Of a stretch of 64,000 nucleotides of DNA, positions 24,272-34,653 are shown in pieces. The stretch is from positions 174,497 through 238,496 of the forward strand of contig NZ_JAMHJQ010000007.1 of NCBI RefSeq assembly GCF_023534745.1. The letters run 5' to 3'. A program made the position numbers and the translations under genes. A model generated the notes under the pieces. It was not told where the DNA came from, did not search any database, and saw only the letters and a program-made list of their open reading frames with translations. Source of the DNA: Streptomyces sp. 35G-GA-8 (GTDB lineage: Bacteria > Actinomycetota > Actinomycetes > Streptomycetales > Streptomycetaceae). Each line of letters starts with the position of its first letter. Positions within the stretch are counted from its first letter, which is position 1.

Positions 24272-26536
24272 ATGGCCAGCAAGCCGCCGGCAGGCGATCC
24301 GGTCCAGGATTCGCCGCAGGTAACGGCCCCCAAGCACGCCGCGGCGGGGATTCCCGCGGTCGCGCATTCCCTGCTCATCTCGCACCAGCAGATGGGGACG
24401 CGCCGGACCGCGCGGACACTCCTGAAGGTCAACCAGAAGAATGGTTTCGACTGCCCCGGCTGCGCCTGGCCCGAGGGCGACCACCGGCACACCGCCGAAT
24501 TCTGCGAGAACGGCGCCAAGGCCGTCGCGGAGGAGGCGACCGTCCGCAGGGTCACGCCGGAGTTCTTCGCCGAGCACCCCGTGTCGGATCTCTTCGGGCG
24601 GAGCGGCTACTGGCTCGGCCAGCAGGGCCGGATCACCCATCCCATGTATCTGCCCGAGGGCGCCGACCAGTACGAACCCATCAGCTGGGAGCGCGCCTTC
24701 GCGATCATCGCCGAGGAGCTCAACGCCCTCGCGTCACCCGACGAGGCCTGCTTCTACACCTCGGGGCGCACCAGCAACGAGGCCGCGTTCCTCCTCCAGC
24801 TCTTCGCGCGCGAGTTCGGCACGAACAACCTGCCCGACTGCTCGAACATGTGCCACGAGTCCTCCGGCTCCGCCCTCTCGGAGACCATCGGCATCGGCAA
24901 GGGCAGCGTCTCCCTCGACGACATGCACCAGGCCGATCTGATCATCGTCGCCGGCCAGAACCCGGGCACCAACCACCCCCGGATGCTCTCCGCGCTGGAG
25001 AAGGCCAAGGCCGCCGGCGCGAAGATCATCTCGGTGAACCCGCTGCCCGAGGCCGGTCTGGAGCGGTTCAAGAACCCCCAGACACCGCTCGGCATGATCA
25101 GGGGCGCCTCCCTCACCGACCTCTTCCTGCAGATCCGCATCGGCGGCGACCAGGCGCTGTTCCGGCTGCTCAACCGGCTCGTCCTGGAGACCCCGGGCGC
25201 CGTCGACGACGCGTTCATCGAGGAACACACCCACGGGTACGAGGAGTTCAGGGCCGCCGCGCTCGCCGCCGACTGGGACGAGACCCTGGTCGCCACCGGT
25301 CTCCAGCGGGCCGAGATCGAGAAGGCCGCCGAGATGGCCCTCGCCTCGAAGCGCACCATCGTCTGCTGGGCGATGGGCCTGACCCAGCACAAGCACTCCG
25401 TGCCGACCATCCGCGAAGTCGTCAACTTCCTGCTGCTGCGCGGCAATATCGGCCGCCCCGGCGCCGGGGTCTGCCCGGTGCGCGGACACTCCAATGTGCA
25501 GGGCGACCGCACGATGGGCATCTTCGAACGGCCCGATCCGGCCTTCCTCGACCGTCTGGACCAGGAGTTCTCCATCACCTCGCCCCGCCACCACGGTTAC
25601 GACGTGGTGCGCTCCATCGAGGCGATGCGCGACGGCGACGCCAAGGTCTTCTTCGCCATGGGCGGCAACTTCGTCGGGGCGACGCCCGACACCGAGGTCA
25701 CCGAGGCCGCGATGCGCCGGACCCGGCTGACGGTGCATGTGTCCACCAAGCTCAACCGCTCGCACGTGGTGACGGGCGTACGCGCGCTGATCCTGCCCAC
25801 ACTCGGCCGTACCGACAAGGACATCCAGGCCGGCGGCAAGCAGATCGTCACCGTCGAGGACTCCATGGGCATGGTGCACGCCTCGCGCGGCAACCTGCCG
25901 CCCGCCAGCCCCCATCTGCTCTCCGAGCCCGCCATCATCACCAACATGGCGCGCGCCGTCCTCGGCCCCTCCTCGACCACGCCCTGGGAGGACTTCGAGA
26001 AGGACTACGCGAACATCCGGGACCGGATCGCGCGCGTCGTCCCCGGTTTCGAGGACTTCAACGCGCGGGTCGCCCGCCCCGGCGGCTTCGAACTCCCGCA
26101 CGCGCCCCGCGACGAGCGCCGCTTCCCCACCGCCACCGGCAAGGCCAACTTCACCGCCGCGCCCGTGGAGTACCCCAAGCTGCCCGAGGGGCGGCTGCTG
26201 CTCCAGACGATGCGCTCGCACGACCAGTACAACACCACCATCTACGGGCTGGACGACCGCTACCGGGGCATCAAGGGCGGTCGCCGCATTGTCATGGTCA
26301 ACCCCGACGACGCGCGCGAACTCGGGCTCGTCGACGGCGCGTTCACCGACATCGTCAGCGAGTGGAAGGACGGTGTGGAGCGCCGGGCCCCGGGCTTCCG
26401 GGTGGTGCACTACCCGACCGCCCGCGGCTGCGCCGCCGCTTACTACCCGGAGACCAATGTGCTGGTGCCGCTCGATGCCACGGCCGACACGAGCAACACC
26501 CCGACGAGCAAGTCCGTCGTGGTGCGCTTCGAGTAG
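24272..26536 (+). CDS. FdhF/YdeP-type molybdopterin oxidoreductase
   Basis: A 754-residue enzyme of the formate dehydrogenase H-like family, closest in layout to YdeP. Cys61, Cys64 and Cys78 (CPGCAWP and FCENGA) lie where the [4Fe-4S] cluster is bound, and a Cys near residue 193 (SNMCHESSG) sits where FdhF has its molybdenum ligand. Molybdopterin-binding motifs follow (GQNPGTNHPRM, RGNIGRPGAGVCPVRGHSN, QTMRSHDQYNTTIYG). No signal peptide, so cytoplasmic. The substrate is not certain; E. coli YdeP is linked to acid resistance. The ATG at 24272 follows AGGAGAG. A 19-bp palindrome upstream suggests dedicated repression. No accessory chaperone gene is adjacent. Confidence 0.9.
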   Translation: MASKPPAGDPVQDSPQVTAPKHAAAGIPAVAHSLLISHQQMGTRRTARTLLKVNQKNGFDCPGCAWPEGDHRHTAEFCENGAKAVAEEATVRRVTPEFFAEHPVSDLFGRSGYWLGQQGRITHPMYLPEGADQYEPISWERAFAIIAEELNALASPDEACFYTSGRTSNEAAFLLQLFAREFGTNNLPDCSNMCHESSGSALSETIGIGKGSVSLDDMHQADLIIVAGQNPGTNHPRMLSALEKAKAAGAKIISVNPLPEAGLERFKNPQTPLGMIRGASLTDLFLQIRIGGDQALFRLLNRLVLETPGAVDDAFIEEHTHGYEEFRAAALAADWDETLVATGLQRAEIEKAAEMALASKRTIVCWAMGLTQHKHSVPTIREVVNFLLLRGNIGRPGAGVCPVRGHSNVQGDRTMGIFERPDPAFLDRLDQEFSITSPRHHGYDVVRSIEAMRDGDAKVFFAMGGNFVGATPDTEVTEAAMRRTRLTVHVSTKLNRSHVVTGVRALILPTLGRTDKDIQAGGKQIVTVEDSMGMVHASRGNLPPASPHLLSEPAIITNMARAVLGPSSTTPWEDFEKDYANIRDRIARVVPGFEDFNARVARPGGFELPHAPRDERRFPTATGKANFTAAPVEYPKLPEGRLLLQTMRSHDQYNTTIYGLDDRYRGIKGGRRIVMVNPDDARELGLVDGAFTDIVSEWKDGVERRAPGFRVVHYPTARGCAAAYYPETNVLVPLDATADTSNTPTSKSVVVRFE

Positions 26537-26671
26537 TGGTGCTCTTCGGACAGCTCCGGACAGGGGAATGAACCGGCCGGGCTAAGCGTTCGCTCAGTCA
26601 TCTGATATGCAGGACGGTGCACAGAGCACGCATCCCGTATGCCATCACCGCAGCCGATCGGAGCCGGGCCC

Positions 26672-27148
26672 ATGGGTGAGCAGCCCTCCACGAAGTTCCC
26701 TCAGGAGATCGTCGACGAGTACGCCGCGCTCGGCGTCGACCTGCCCGCGCTCTTCTCCGCGGGCCATCTCGGCACGCGCATGGAGGTACGGATCGTCGAG
26801 GCCGCCGCGGAACGCGTCGTCGGCACCATGCCGGTGGAGGGCAACACCCAGCCGTACGGACTGCTGCACGGCGGCGCCTCCGCCGTTCTCGCCGAGACAC
26901 TCGGCTCCATCGGCGCCATGCTGCACGGCGGCACGAGCAAGCTCGCCGTGGGCGTGGACCTCAACTGCACCCACCACCGGGGCGTACGGAGCGGACTGGT
27001 CACGGGCGTCGCCACCCCCGTCCACCGCGGCCGGTCCACCGCGACATACGAGATCGTCATCACCGACGAGCGGGACAAGCGGGTCTGCACCGCCCGGCTG
27101 ACCTGCCTGCTCCGCGACGCGGACACCGCACAGGACCAGAGCGTGTAG
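26672..27148 (+). CDS. PaaI-type hotdog thioesterase
   Basis: A 158-residue single hotdog domain. The signature GNTQPYGLLHGGASAVLAET (residues 57-76) contains the HGG loop (66-68) and Glu75, the usual catalytic acid position. The enzyme should hydrolyse acyl- or aryl-CoA thioesters; the related PaaI acts in phenylacetate breakdown, but no paa genes are seen here. The ATG at 26672 follows GGAG at 9 nt; an upstream ATG at 26639 has no site. A strong hairpin closes the unit downstream. Confidence 0.9.
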   Translation: MGEQPSTKFPQEIVDEYAALGVDLPALFSAGHLGTRMEVRIVEAAAERVVGTMPVEGNTQPYGLLHGGASAVLAETLGSIGAMLHGGTSKLAVGVDLNCTHHRGVRSGLVTGVATPVHRGRSTATYEIVITDERDKRVCTARLTCLLRDADTAQDQSV

Positions 27149-27174
27149 ACAACGTCCGGCCCGCACCTTCCCCG

Positions 27175-27206
27175 AGGGCGCGTACGGGAATGCCCGTACG
27201 CGCCCT
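27175..27206 (+). terminator. Terminator after the thioesterase gene
   Basis: A perfect 14-bp stem (27175-27188 with 27193-27206) and a 4-nt loop, 27 bp after the stop. Confidence 0.85.
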
Positions 27207-27240
27207 TGTGCATGCCCGAAGCACCGCCTACCCTGCGCCC

Positions 27241-27711
27241 ATGACCACGGCCGGACAGTGCGGGCTCCGCCCGGCCGCCCGATGCTCGCTCGCACTCTGC
27301 GCCGCCCTCCTCGGCGGCGCGCTGACCGGTTGCGGCGGTGGCGGGGCGGCCGCGCCCGACCCGGACGCCACCCCCTCGGTCCACCGCACCACCCCCGCCG
27401 AGCTCTGCACCGCGCTCGTCTCGTACTGGGCGAAGGAAGCCCTCAAGGGCTCCGAATGGGCAGGGCTCGACTGGGAACAGAAGGGGCTGTCCAATGAGCA
27501 GTACGCCATCCACGAAGAGGTCGTGGCCGCGGCGCGCGCCGAGCGGACGAAGCACGGCGACGCGGCGGCAGGGGCCCTGATCGACCGCAGGACCGCGGAA
27601 CGGTGCGCCGCCATGAACGGCGCCACCGGCAGCTCCGAGAACTGGCGCGAATCGGACTGGACACCGCCCGGACAACGCCCCCGACCCCCCGTCCCGCGTC
27701 ACGCTGTGTAA
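27241..27711 (+). CDS. Putative lipoprotein of unknown function
   Basis: A 156-residue product with a lipobox ALTGC at Cys31 after a hydrophobic segment (residues 15-29), then a Gly/Ala/Asp linker. The soluble part is helical (ELCTALVSYWAKEALKG, AIHEEVVAAARAERT) with two cysteines (ELCTA and ERCAA) that may pair. I do not recognise a named family. It starts 34 bp after the terminator of the thioesterase gene, so its promoter must be very close. Confidence 0.75.
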   Translation: MTTAGQCGLRPAARCSLALCAALLGGALTGCGGGGAAAPDPDATPSVHRTTPAELCTALVSYWAKEALKGSEWAGLDWEQKGLSNEQYAIHEEVVAAARAERTKHGDAAAGALIDRRTAERCAAMNGATGSSENWRESDWTPPGQRPRPPVPRHAV

Positions 27712-27950
27712 CAACCGAGTGAACGGGGACTCTCCCGCCGCCCGCATGCACATCCCCGCTGCCCGCTTTCCCGGCCTCCGGTGCCCGATTGAGCGGTCAG
27801 CACCAAAATGGGCCCAAGTACCTTAGCGGAACTGGGCGTTCTCACCATGTGGTCAGTTTGAGAAAGCGGGGAAACGCCCCAAAAGTCCCGGCTCTCGCCG
27901 CCGAGCGTTGGCCCGGGCATAACAAGACAGTCACATCCTTCGCGCACCAC

Positions 27951-27979
27951 TCCACGACTCCCTCACCTGCGCTTAGAGT
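27951..27979 (+). promoter_or_regulatory. Possible promoter of the liv operon
   Basis: TAGAGT (27974-27979) is a good -10 box; TCCACG 17 bp upstream is a weak -35. The leader would be about 115 nt. The rest of the 388-bp gap (27712-28099) holds an imperfect hairpin around 27834-27879 (gggcgtt pairing with aacgccc) and nothing else I can name. Confidence 0.35.
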
Positions 27980-28099
27980 CACGGCCAGTCACCGCGCCGC
28001 CAGGCACGCACCCAGTGCGCTCCACGCGACTGAACCCGTGTCCCGGCGAACGCGAACGGCACCTCAGCAGAGGAGGCCGCGCCAGGGAAAGGATTCATC

Positions 28100-29329
28100 G
28101 TGCGACACCGTTCCTTGCTCATCCTCACCACCGTGATCACCACGGGAGCGCTCACACTCACCGCTTGTGGTTCTCGCGACGAAGGCAAGAGCACCGGCGC
28201 GAGCGACAAGATAACCGTCGTCATCGGTGTCGACGCGCCGCTCACCGGTTCGCTGTCCGCGCTCGGCCAGGGCATCAAGAACTCGGTCGACCTCGCCGCC
28301 AAGACCGCGAACAAGACCAACGAGGTCCCCGGCGTCGAATTCAAGATCGAGGCCCTCGACGACCAGGCCGTCCCGGCCTCCGGCCAGGCCAACGCCACCA
28401 AGCTCGTCGGCAACAAGGACGTCCTCGGCGTCGTCGGCCCGCTGAACTCCGGCGTCGCCCAGTCGATGCAGGGCGTCTTCAACTCCGCCAACCTCCTCCA
28501 GGTCTCCCCCGCCAACACCAACCCGTCGCTGAGCCAGGGCGACAACTGGGCCAAGGGCGACCTGAAGCGTCCCTTCGCGTCGTACTTCCGCACGGCCGCC
28601 ACGGACGTCGTCCAGGGCAAGTTCGCCGCGCAGTACTACTACAACGACGCCAAGAAGCGGAAGGTCTTCGTCGTCGACGACAAGCAGACCTACGGCGCCG
28701 GCCTCGCCGCGATCTTCTCCGAGGAGTTCAAGCGCCTCGGCGGCACGGTCGTCGGCACCGACCACGTCACGGTCAAGGAGACCGACTTCTCCTCCACCGC
28801 CGACAAGGTCAAGGCCGCGGGCGCGGACTCCGTCTACTTCGGCGGCCAGTACCCCGAGGGCGGACTGCTCTCCGACCAGATCAAGAAGACGGGCGCCAAG
28901 ATCCCCACCATGGGTGGCGACGGCATCTACGACCCGAACTTCATCTCGGCCTCCGGTGAGTCCAACGACGGTGACTTCGCCACCTCCATCGGCTACCCCG
29001 TGGAGAAGCTCGACACCGCCAAGAAGTTCATCGCCGACTACGCGGCCGAGAACTACAAGGACCCCTACGCGGCCTACGGCGGCTACTCCTACGACGCCGG
29101 CTGGACGATCATCCAGGCCGTCAAGGCCGTCGTCGCCGCCAACGACGGCAAGCTCCCCGACGACGCCCGCAAGCAGGTCGTCGAGGCCACCAGCAAGGTC
29201 AGCTTCGACGGTGTGACCGGCAAGGTCTCCTTCGACGAGTACGGCGACACCACCAACAAGCAGCTGACCGTCTACAAGGTCGAAGGCGGCGCCTGGAAGG
29301 ACGTCAAGAGCGCCACATTCGAGGACTGA
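28100..29329 (+). CDS. Branched-chain amino acid ABC transporter, substrate-binding lipoprotein (LivK type)
   Basis: A 409-residue periplasmic-binding-type protein (Leu/Ile/Val-binding class). The lipobox LTAC gives Cys23, so it is anchored to the outer face of the membrane. Typical motifs: IGVDAPLTGSLSALGQGI near residue 42, VGPLNSGVAQSM, and DDKQTYGAGLAAIF. The GTG at 28100 follows AAAGGA. It is the first gene of a five-gene import operon and is followed by a strong hairpin, which would let it be made in excess over the membrane and ATPase subunits. The ligand is not proven; branched-chain amino acids are the default for the family. Confidence 0.93.
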   Translation: MRHRSLLILTTVITTGALTLTACGSRDEGKSTGASDKITVVIGVDAPLTGSLSALGQGIKNSVDLAAKTANKTNEVPGVEFKIEALDDQAVPASGQANATKLVGNKDVLGVVGPLNSGVAQSMQGVFNSANLLQVSPANTNPSLSQGDNWAKGDLKRPFASYFRTAATDVVQGKFAAQYYYNDAKKRKVFVVDDKQTYGAGLAAIFSEEFKRLGGTVVGTDHVTVKETDFSSTADKVKAAGADSVYFGGQYPEGGLLSDQIKKTGAKIPTMGGDGIYDPNFISASGESNDGDFATSIGYPVEKLDTAKKFIADYAAENYKDPYAAYGGYSYDAGWTIIQAVKAVVAANDGKLPDDARKQVVEATSKVSFDGVTGKVSFDEYGDTTNKQLTVYKVEGGAWKDVKSATFED

Positions 29330-29362
29330 CCTCCCGGACACAGCCCCCACACCACGACCGGA

Positions 29363-29394
29363 CCGCGCGAGGGCGCAACAGCGCCCTCGCGCGG
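29363..29394 (+). terminator. Intra-operon hairpin after the binding-protein gene
   Basis: A perfect 14-bp GC-rich stem (29363-29376 with 29381-29394) and a 4-nt loop in the 99-bp gap before the permease gene. It probably acts as a partial terminator or as a 3' stabiliser of the first cistron. Confidence 0.8.
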
Positions 29395-29428
29395 TGTCAT
29401 ATCCGACACGCTCATCGGAGGCCCTGCG

Positions 29429-30361
29429 GTGAACGAACTGCCGCAACAGCTGGCCAACGGCCTTGCCCTCGGTGCCCTTTACGGCTTGATCGCCATCGGG
29501 TACACCATGGTCTACGGCATCGTCCAGCTCATCAACTTCGCCCATGGCGAGATCTTCATGATCGGGGGCTTCGGTGCCCTCACCACCTACACCTGGCTCC
29601 CCGGCGGAACCTCCCTGCTGGTGGCGATCCCGCTCATGATCATAGGTGGCGCCATAGCCGCGGTGGCCGTGGCCACCGCCGCCGAACGCTTCGCCTACCG
29701 CCCCCTGCGCGGAGCACCCAGGCTCGCGCCGCTGATCACCGCGATCGGCCTGTCCATCACACTGCAGCAGCTCATCTGGGCCTTCTACCCCGATGCCAAG
29801 AAGGCCGTCAGCTTCCCCGAATTCAAGGGTGAGTCCTTCCAGCTGACGGACAACCTCTACATCCAGCGGGCCGACGCGTTCATCTTCGTCCTCGCCCCCC
29901 TGTGCATGCTCGCCCTCGGACTCTTCGTCTCCAAGAGCCGCAGCGGACGCGCCATGCAGGCCACGTCCCAGGACCGGGACACCGCCAAGCTCATGGGCAT
30001 CAACACCGACCGCATCATCGTGATGGCCTTCGCCATCGGCGCCGCCTTCGCCGCGGTCGCCGCGGTCGCCTACGGACTCGACAAGGGCCAGATCAACTTC
30101 GAGATGGGCTTCCTCCTCGGACTCAAGGCGTTCACCGCCGCCGTCCTCGGAGGCATCGGCAATATCTACGGAGCCATGGTCGGCGGCGTCGTGCTCGGCC
30201 TCGCCGAAGCCATGTCGATCGCCTACATCGAGGAAATCCCCGGCATGCAGCAGCTCGGCGGCGGCGCCTGGGCCAACGTCTGGGCGTTCGTACTTCTCAT
30301 CGTCGTACTCCTCGTCAGGCCACAGGGCCTGCTCGGTGAGCGCGTCGCGGATCGGGCGTGA
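29429..30361 (+). CDS. Branched-chain amino acid ABC transporter permease (LivH type)
   Basis: A 310-residue inner-membrane protein with about eight hydrophobic segments and the LivH hallmarks NGLALGALYGLIAIGYTMVY at the N-terminus, INFAHGE near residue 35 and the EAA-like loop GRAMQATSQDRDTAKLMGIN. With the LivM-type gene next to it, it forms the membrane channel. The GTG start follows GGAGG at 7 nt. The stop overlaps a possible GTG start of the next gene. Confidence 0.95.
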   Translation: MNELPQQLANGLALGALYGLIAIGYTMVYGIVQLINFAHGEIFMIGGFGALTTYTWLPGGTSLLVAIPLMIIGGAIAAVAVATAAERFAYRPLRGAPRLAPLITAIGLSITLQQLIWAFYPDAKKAVSFPEFKGESFQLTDNLYIQRADAFIFVLAPLCMLALGLFVSKSRSGRAMQATSQDRDTAKLMGINTDRIIVMAFAIGAAFAAVAAVAYGLDKGQINFEMGFLLGLKAFTAAVLGGIGNIYGAMVGGVVLGLAEAMSIAYIEEIPGMQQLGGGAWANVWAFVLLIVVLLVRPQGLLGERVADRA

Positions 30362-30366
30362 GAACT

Positions 30367-32063
30367 ATGACCGACACAGCCTCCTCCCGCACCACGCGGC
30401 TGCGGGTACTCACCCTCGCCGGCGGCATCGCCACCGTAGCCAGCACCTTCCTCTCCTGGACCTACACCACCGAGTTCCCCGGCGACCTCACCGTCTACGG
30501 CTACCCGGGCGGCCTCCAGCTCCTCACCCTCACCGCCGGACTGCTCACCGCGCTCTTCGCGCTCTCCGCGCTCGGCGTCAGGGGCCTGCGCTGGCTCACC
30601 CCCACCGGCTCCACCAAGGCGCTCCAGATGCTCGCCCTCGGCGGGCTGGCCACCACCTGGTTCACCGTCATCGCCATCGCGGTCGAACTCGGCGGAATCG
30701 TCAACCTCGAACCCGGCGGATTCGTCGCGGCCGTCGCCACCGTCATCCCGGTCGCCGCGGCCTTCCTGCTCCCCGACGACACCCGCAAGGCCACCCGGCC
30801 CAAGGAACTCTCCTCCTGGGCAGAGATCCTGATCATCGTCGCCGCGTTCGCCATCGGGCTCTTCGTCTTCACCTACGGCATCGACACCGAGTACGCCGAA
30901 CTCTTCACCGGCTACCTCCTCACCGTCGGATTCACCGCCACCGCGCTCTTCAAGGCCGGCCTCATCGCCCGCCTCAACGGGCTCACCACCAAGTACCGGA
31001 TGATCGCCGTCTCGGCCGCGTTCGTCGCCGCCGCGGCCTTCCCCTTCACCCAGAGCACCGACCAGTTCACCCTGATCGCGGTCAACATCCTCATCTTCGC
31101 GACCGTCGCCCTCGGACTGAACATCGTCGTCGGCCTGGCCGGCCTGCTCGACCTCGGATACGTCGCGTTCCTCGGCGTCGGCGCCTACACGGCGGCCCTC
31201 GTCTCCGGAACCACCGCGTCCGTCTTCGATGTGCACTTCCCCTTCTGGGCCGCCGTCCTCACCGGCGCCGTCGTCTCCCTGGTCTTCGGCGTCCTCATCG
31301 GCGCCCCCACCCTGCGACTGCGCGGCGACTACCTCGCCATCGTCACCCTCGGCTTCGGAGAGATCTTCCGTATCGCCGTCGGCAACCTCGACGGCGTCTC
31401 CGGCCCCCGCATCACCAACGGCCCCAACGGTGTCCCGAACATCCCCGACCTCAACTTCTTCGGGTACAACTTCGGCGAATCCCACACCATCTTCGGCATC
31501 GAACTCGGCTCCTACGCCAACTACTACCTGCTGATGCTGCTCGCCATGATCCTTGTGGTGATCGTCTTCAGCCGGGCGGGCAACTCCCGCATCGGCCGCG
31601 CCTGGGTCGCCATCCGCGAGGACGAGACCGCCGCCACCGCCATGGGCATCAACGGCTTCCGCGTCAAACTCATCGCTTTCGCCCTCGGCGCCACCCTCGC
31701 CGGCCTCGCCGGCACCGTACAGGCGCATGTCCAGCACACCGTGGTCCCCGAGATGTACGTCTTCGCCGGACCCGTACCGCCGAACTCCGCCTTCCTGCTC
31801 GCCGCCGTCATCCTCGGCGGCATGGGCACCATCACCGGTCCCCTCATCGGCGCCTCGCTGCTCTACCTCATCCCGGCGAAGCTCCAGTTCCTCCAGGACT
31901 ACCAGCTCCTCGGCTTCGGAATCGCGCTCATCCTCCTCATGCGCTTCCGCCCCGAAGGGCTCATCGCCAACCGGCGCGCACAACTCGAATTCCACGAGAC
32001 CGACCAGCTCGACGTACCCGACGACAAACCCGGCGCGGGCGTCAGCACCGCCAAGGCGGGGGC

Positions 32064-32067
<4 letters not shown>
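30367..32067 (+). CDS. Branched-chain amino acid ABC transporter permease (LivM type) with N-terminal extension
   Basis: A 566-residue membrane protein. The C-terminal 330 residues are the conserved LivM domain (NIVVGLAGLLDLGYVAFLGVGAY, LRLRGDYLAIVTLGFGEI, the EAA loop IREDETAATAMGING). The first 230 residues add about six hydrophobic segments not found in short LivM proteins. The ATG at 30367 is used; a GTG at 30358 would overlap the upstream stop (GTGA) and is an equal alternative. It pairs with the LivH-type subunit. Confidence 0.93.
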
Positions 32068-32953
<886 letters not shown>

Positions 32954-32957
<4 letters not shown>

Positions 32958-33670
32958 CCGCACTCCTGGAGGTCGAAGACCTCAAAGTCGCCTACGGCAA
33001 GATCGAGGCGGTCAAGGGCATCTCCTTCAGCGTCGAAGCCGGCCAGGTCGTCACCCTCATCGGCACCAACGGTGCGGGCAAGACCACCACCCTGCGCACC
33101 CTCTCCGGGCTCCTCAAGCCCGCCGGCGGGCGCATCACCTTCGACGGGAAGCCCCTCTCGGGAATCCCCGCGCACAAGATCGTCGCGCTGGGACTGGCCC
33201 ACTCCCCCGAGGGCCGGCACATCTTCCCCCGGCTCACCATCACGGAGAACCTCCAGCTCGGAGCGTTCCTCAGGACCGACAAAGCCGGCATCGAGAAAGA
33301 CATCCAGCGCGCCTACGACCTCTTCCCCATCCTGGGCGAACGACGGAAGCAGGCCGCGGGCACCCTCTCCGGCGGCGAGCAGCAAATGCTCGCCATGGGA
33401 CGCGCGCTGATGTCCCAGCCCAAGCTGCTCATGCTCGACGAGCCCTCCATGGGCCTCTCCCCGATCATGATGCAGAAGATCATGGAGACCATCGTCGAGC
33501 TGCGCCAGCAGGGCACGACGATCCTGCTCGTCGAACAGAACGCCCAAGCGGCGCTCTCACTTGCCGACCAGGCCCATGTCATGGAAATCGGCAAGATCGT
33601 CCTCTCCGGCACCGGACAGGACCTGCTGCACGACGAGTCCGTGCGCAAGGCGTACCTGGGCGAGGACTGA
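32954..33670 (+). CDS. Branched-chain amino acid ABC transporter ATPase (LivF type)
   Basis: A 238-residue ATPase with Walker A (GTNGAGKTTT), the LivF marker SPEGRHIFPRLTITENL, signature TLSGGEQQMLAMGRAL and Walker B (LLMLDEPSMGLSP). The GTG start overlaps the upstream stop (GTGA), so translation is coupled. It is the last gene of the operon and is closed by a 20-bp hairpin. Confidence 0.96.
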
Positions 33671-33677
33671 CCCCTCA

Positions 33678-33727
33678 TACGTCAGGAGGCCCGCCCCCGA
33701 GCGAACCGGGGCGGGCCTCCTGACGTA
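33678..33727. terminator. Bidirectional terminator between the liv operon and the ANTAR regulator gene
   Basis: Arms 33678-33697 and 33708-33727 pair over 20 bp without mismatch around a 10-nt loop, between convergent genes. Confidence 0.92.
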
Positions 33728-33760
33728 GGTACGTAGGTACGTACGGTAAGCGCCGCGGGC

Positions 33761-34432
33761 CTACTGGCCGCCCTTCGCCGCCTTCTTCTCCGCCGCCTTC
33801 TTCTCCGCCGCGTCCTCGATGACCGCCTCCGCCACCTGCTGCATCGACATCCGACGGTCCATCGACGTCTTCTGAATCCACCGGAACGCCGCCGGCTCCG
33901 TCAGCCCGTACTGCGTCTGCAGCACCGACTTCGCCCGGTCCACCAGCTTCCGCGTCTCCAGCCGCAGCGTCAGATCCGCGACCTCCCGCTCCAGCGTCTT
34001 CAGCTCCGTGAACCGCGACACCGCCATCTCGATGGCCGGCACCACATCACTCTTGCTGAACGGCTTCACGAGATAGGCCATGGCCCCCGCGTCCCGCGCC
34101 CGCTCCACCAGATCCCGCTGCGAGAACGCGGTCAGCATCAGCACCGGCGCGATGGACTCCTCCGCGATCCTCTCGGCGGCGGAGATCCCGTCCAGGACGG
34201 GCATCTTCACATCCAGGATCACCAGATCCGGCCGATGCTCCCGCGCGAGCTCCACGGCCCGCTCACCGTCCCCGGCCTCGCCGACGACCGAATAGCCCTC
34301 TTCCTCAAGCATCTCCTTGAGATCGAGACGGATCAGGGCCTCGTCCTCAGCGATGACGACACGCGTCGTCAGCGGCGGAACATGCGACTTGTCGTCATCG
34401 TCGACGGGCTGGGGCGACTCGGGGGCGGTCAC
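33761..34432 (-). CDS. ANTAR-domain response regulator (PdtaR type)
   Basis: A 223-residue RNA-binding regulator. The receiver domain (about residues 23-140) has the acidic pair ED30E, phospho-acceptor Asp74 (VILDVKMP), Thr101 and Lys123 (VKPFS). The ANTAR domain (about 150-207) has the AKSVLQTQYGLTEPAAFRWI core, which binds paired hairpins in mRNA and prevents termination. The last 15 residues are a Lys/Ala tail. The GTG at 34432 follows GAGGAG at 5 nt. No sensor kinase is next to it; in mycobacteria the partner is encoded elsewhere. Confidence 0.93.
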   Translation of the reverse strand: MTAPESPQPVDDDDKSHVPPLTTRVVIAEDEALIRLDLKEMLEEEGYSVVGEAGDGERAVELAREHRPDLVILDVKMPVLDGISAAERIAEESIAPVLMLTAFSQRDLVERARDAGAMAYLVKPFSKSDVVPAIEMAVSRFTELKTLEREVADLTLRLETRKLVDRAKSVLQTQYGLTEPAAFRWIQKTSMDRRMSMQQVAEAVIEDAAEKKAAEKKAAKGGQ

Positions 34433-34531
34433 GGGGGCTCCTCGTTCCAGACAGGGTGCTGCTCCCCATGAGCCTACCGAGCTGCGGTAAAGTAGGCCCG
34501 AGCGGGGGACCCCAATCCCTTGCATTCTCAG

Positions 34532-34606
34532 GCCCCAGTACTCCAACTGGTTAGAGAGGCCGCTCTCAAACAGCGGACAGTGTGGGTTCGAATCCCACCT
34601 GGGGCA
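34532..34606 (+). tRNA. tRNA with CAA anticodon (Leu, UUG) and short variable loop
   Basis: A 75-nt cloverleaf: acceptor stem GCCCCAG with CTGGGGC (7 of 7 pairs), D-arm with GG and a 3-bp stem, anticodon stem CCGCT/AGCGG (5 of 5) with loop CTCAAAC (anticodon CAA, positions 34567-34569 by count), T-arm GTGGG/CCCAC with TTCGAAT. The discriminator base is A and CCA is not encoded. The anticodon reads the leucine codon UUG, but the variable loop is only 5 nt (ACAGT), whereas bacterial tRNA-Leu normally has a long variable arm. A T-rich stretch follows and may end transcription. Confidence 0.85.
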
Positions 34607-34653
34607 CTTTCCTTTAATTCCAAGGTCGCGTGCGAACGCGCCGCGACCGCGTG

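Noticed and set aside
30336-32063. Upstream part of an 873-codon frame that ends in the LivG-type gene
   Set aside because: The first 575 codons are His/Arg/Pro-rich and overlap the LivM-type gene in another frame. The true gene starts at 32064.
34532-34606. tRNA as an integration site for a mobile element
   Set aside because: No integrase is nearby and I see no second copy of the tRNA 3' end in the window.
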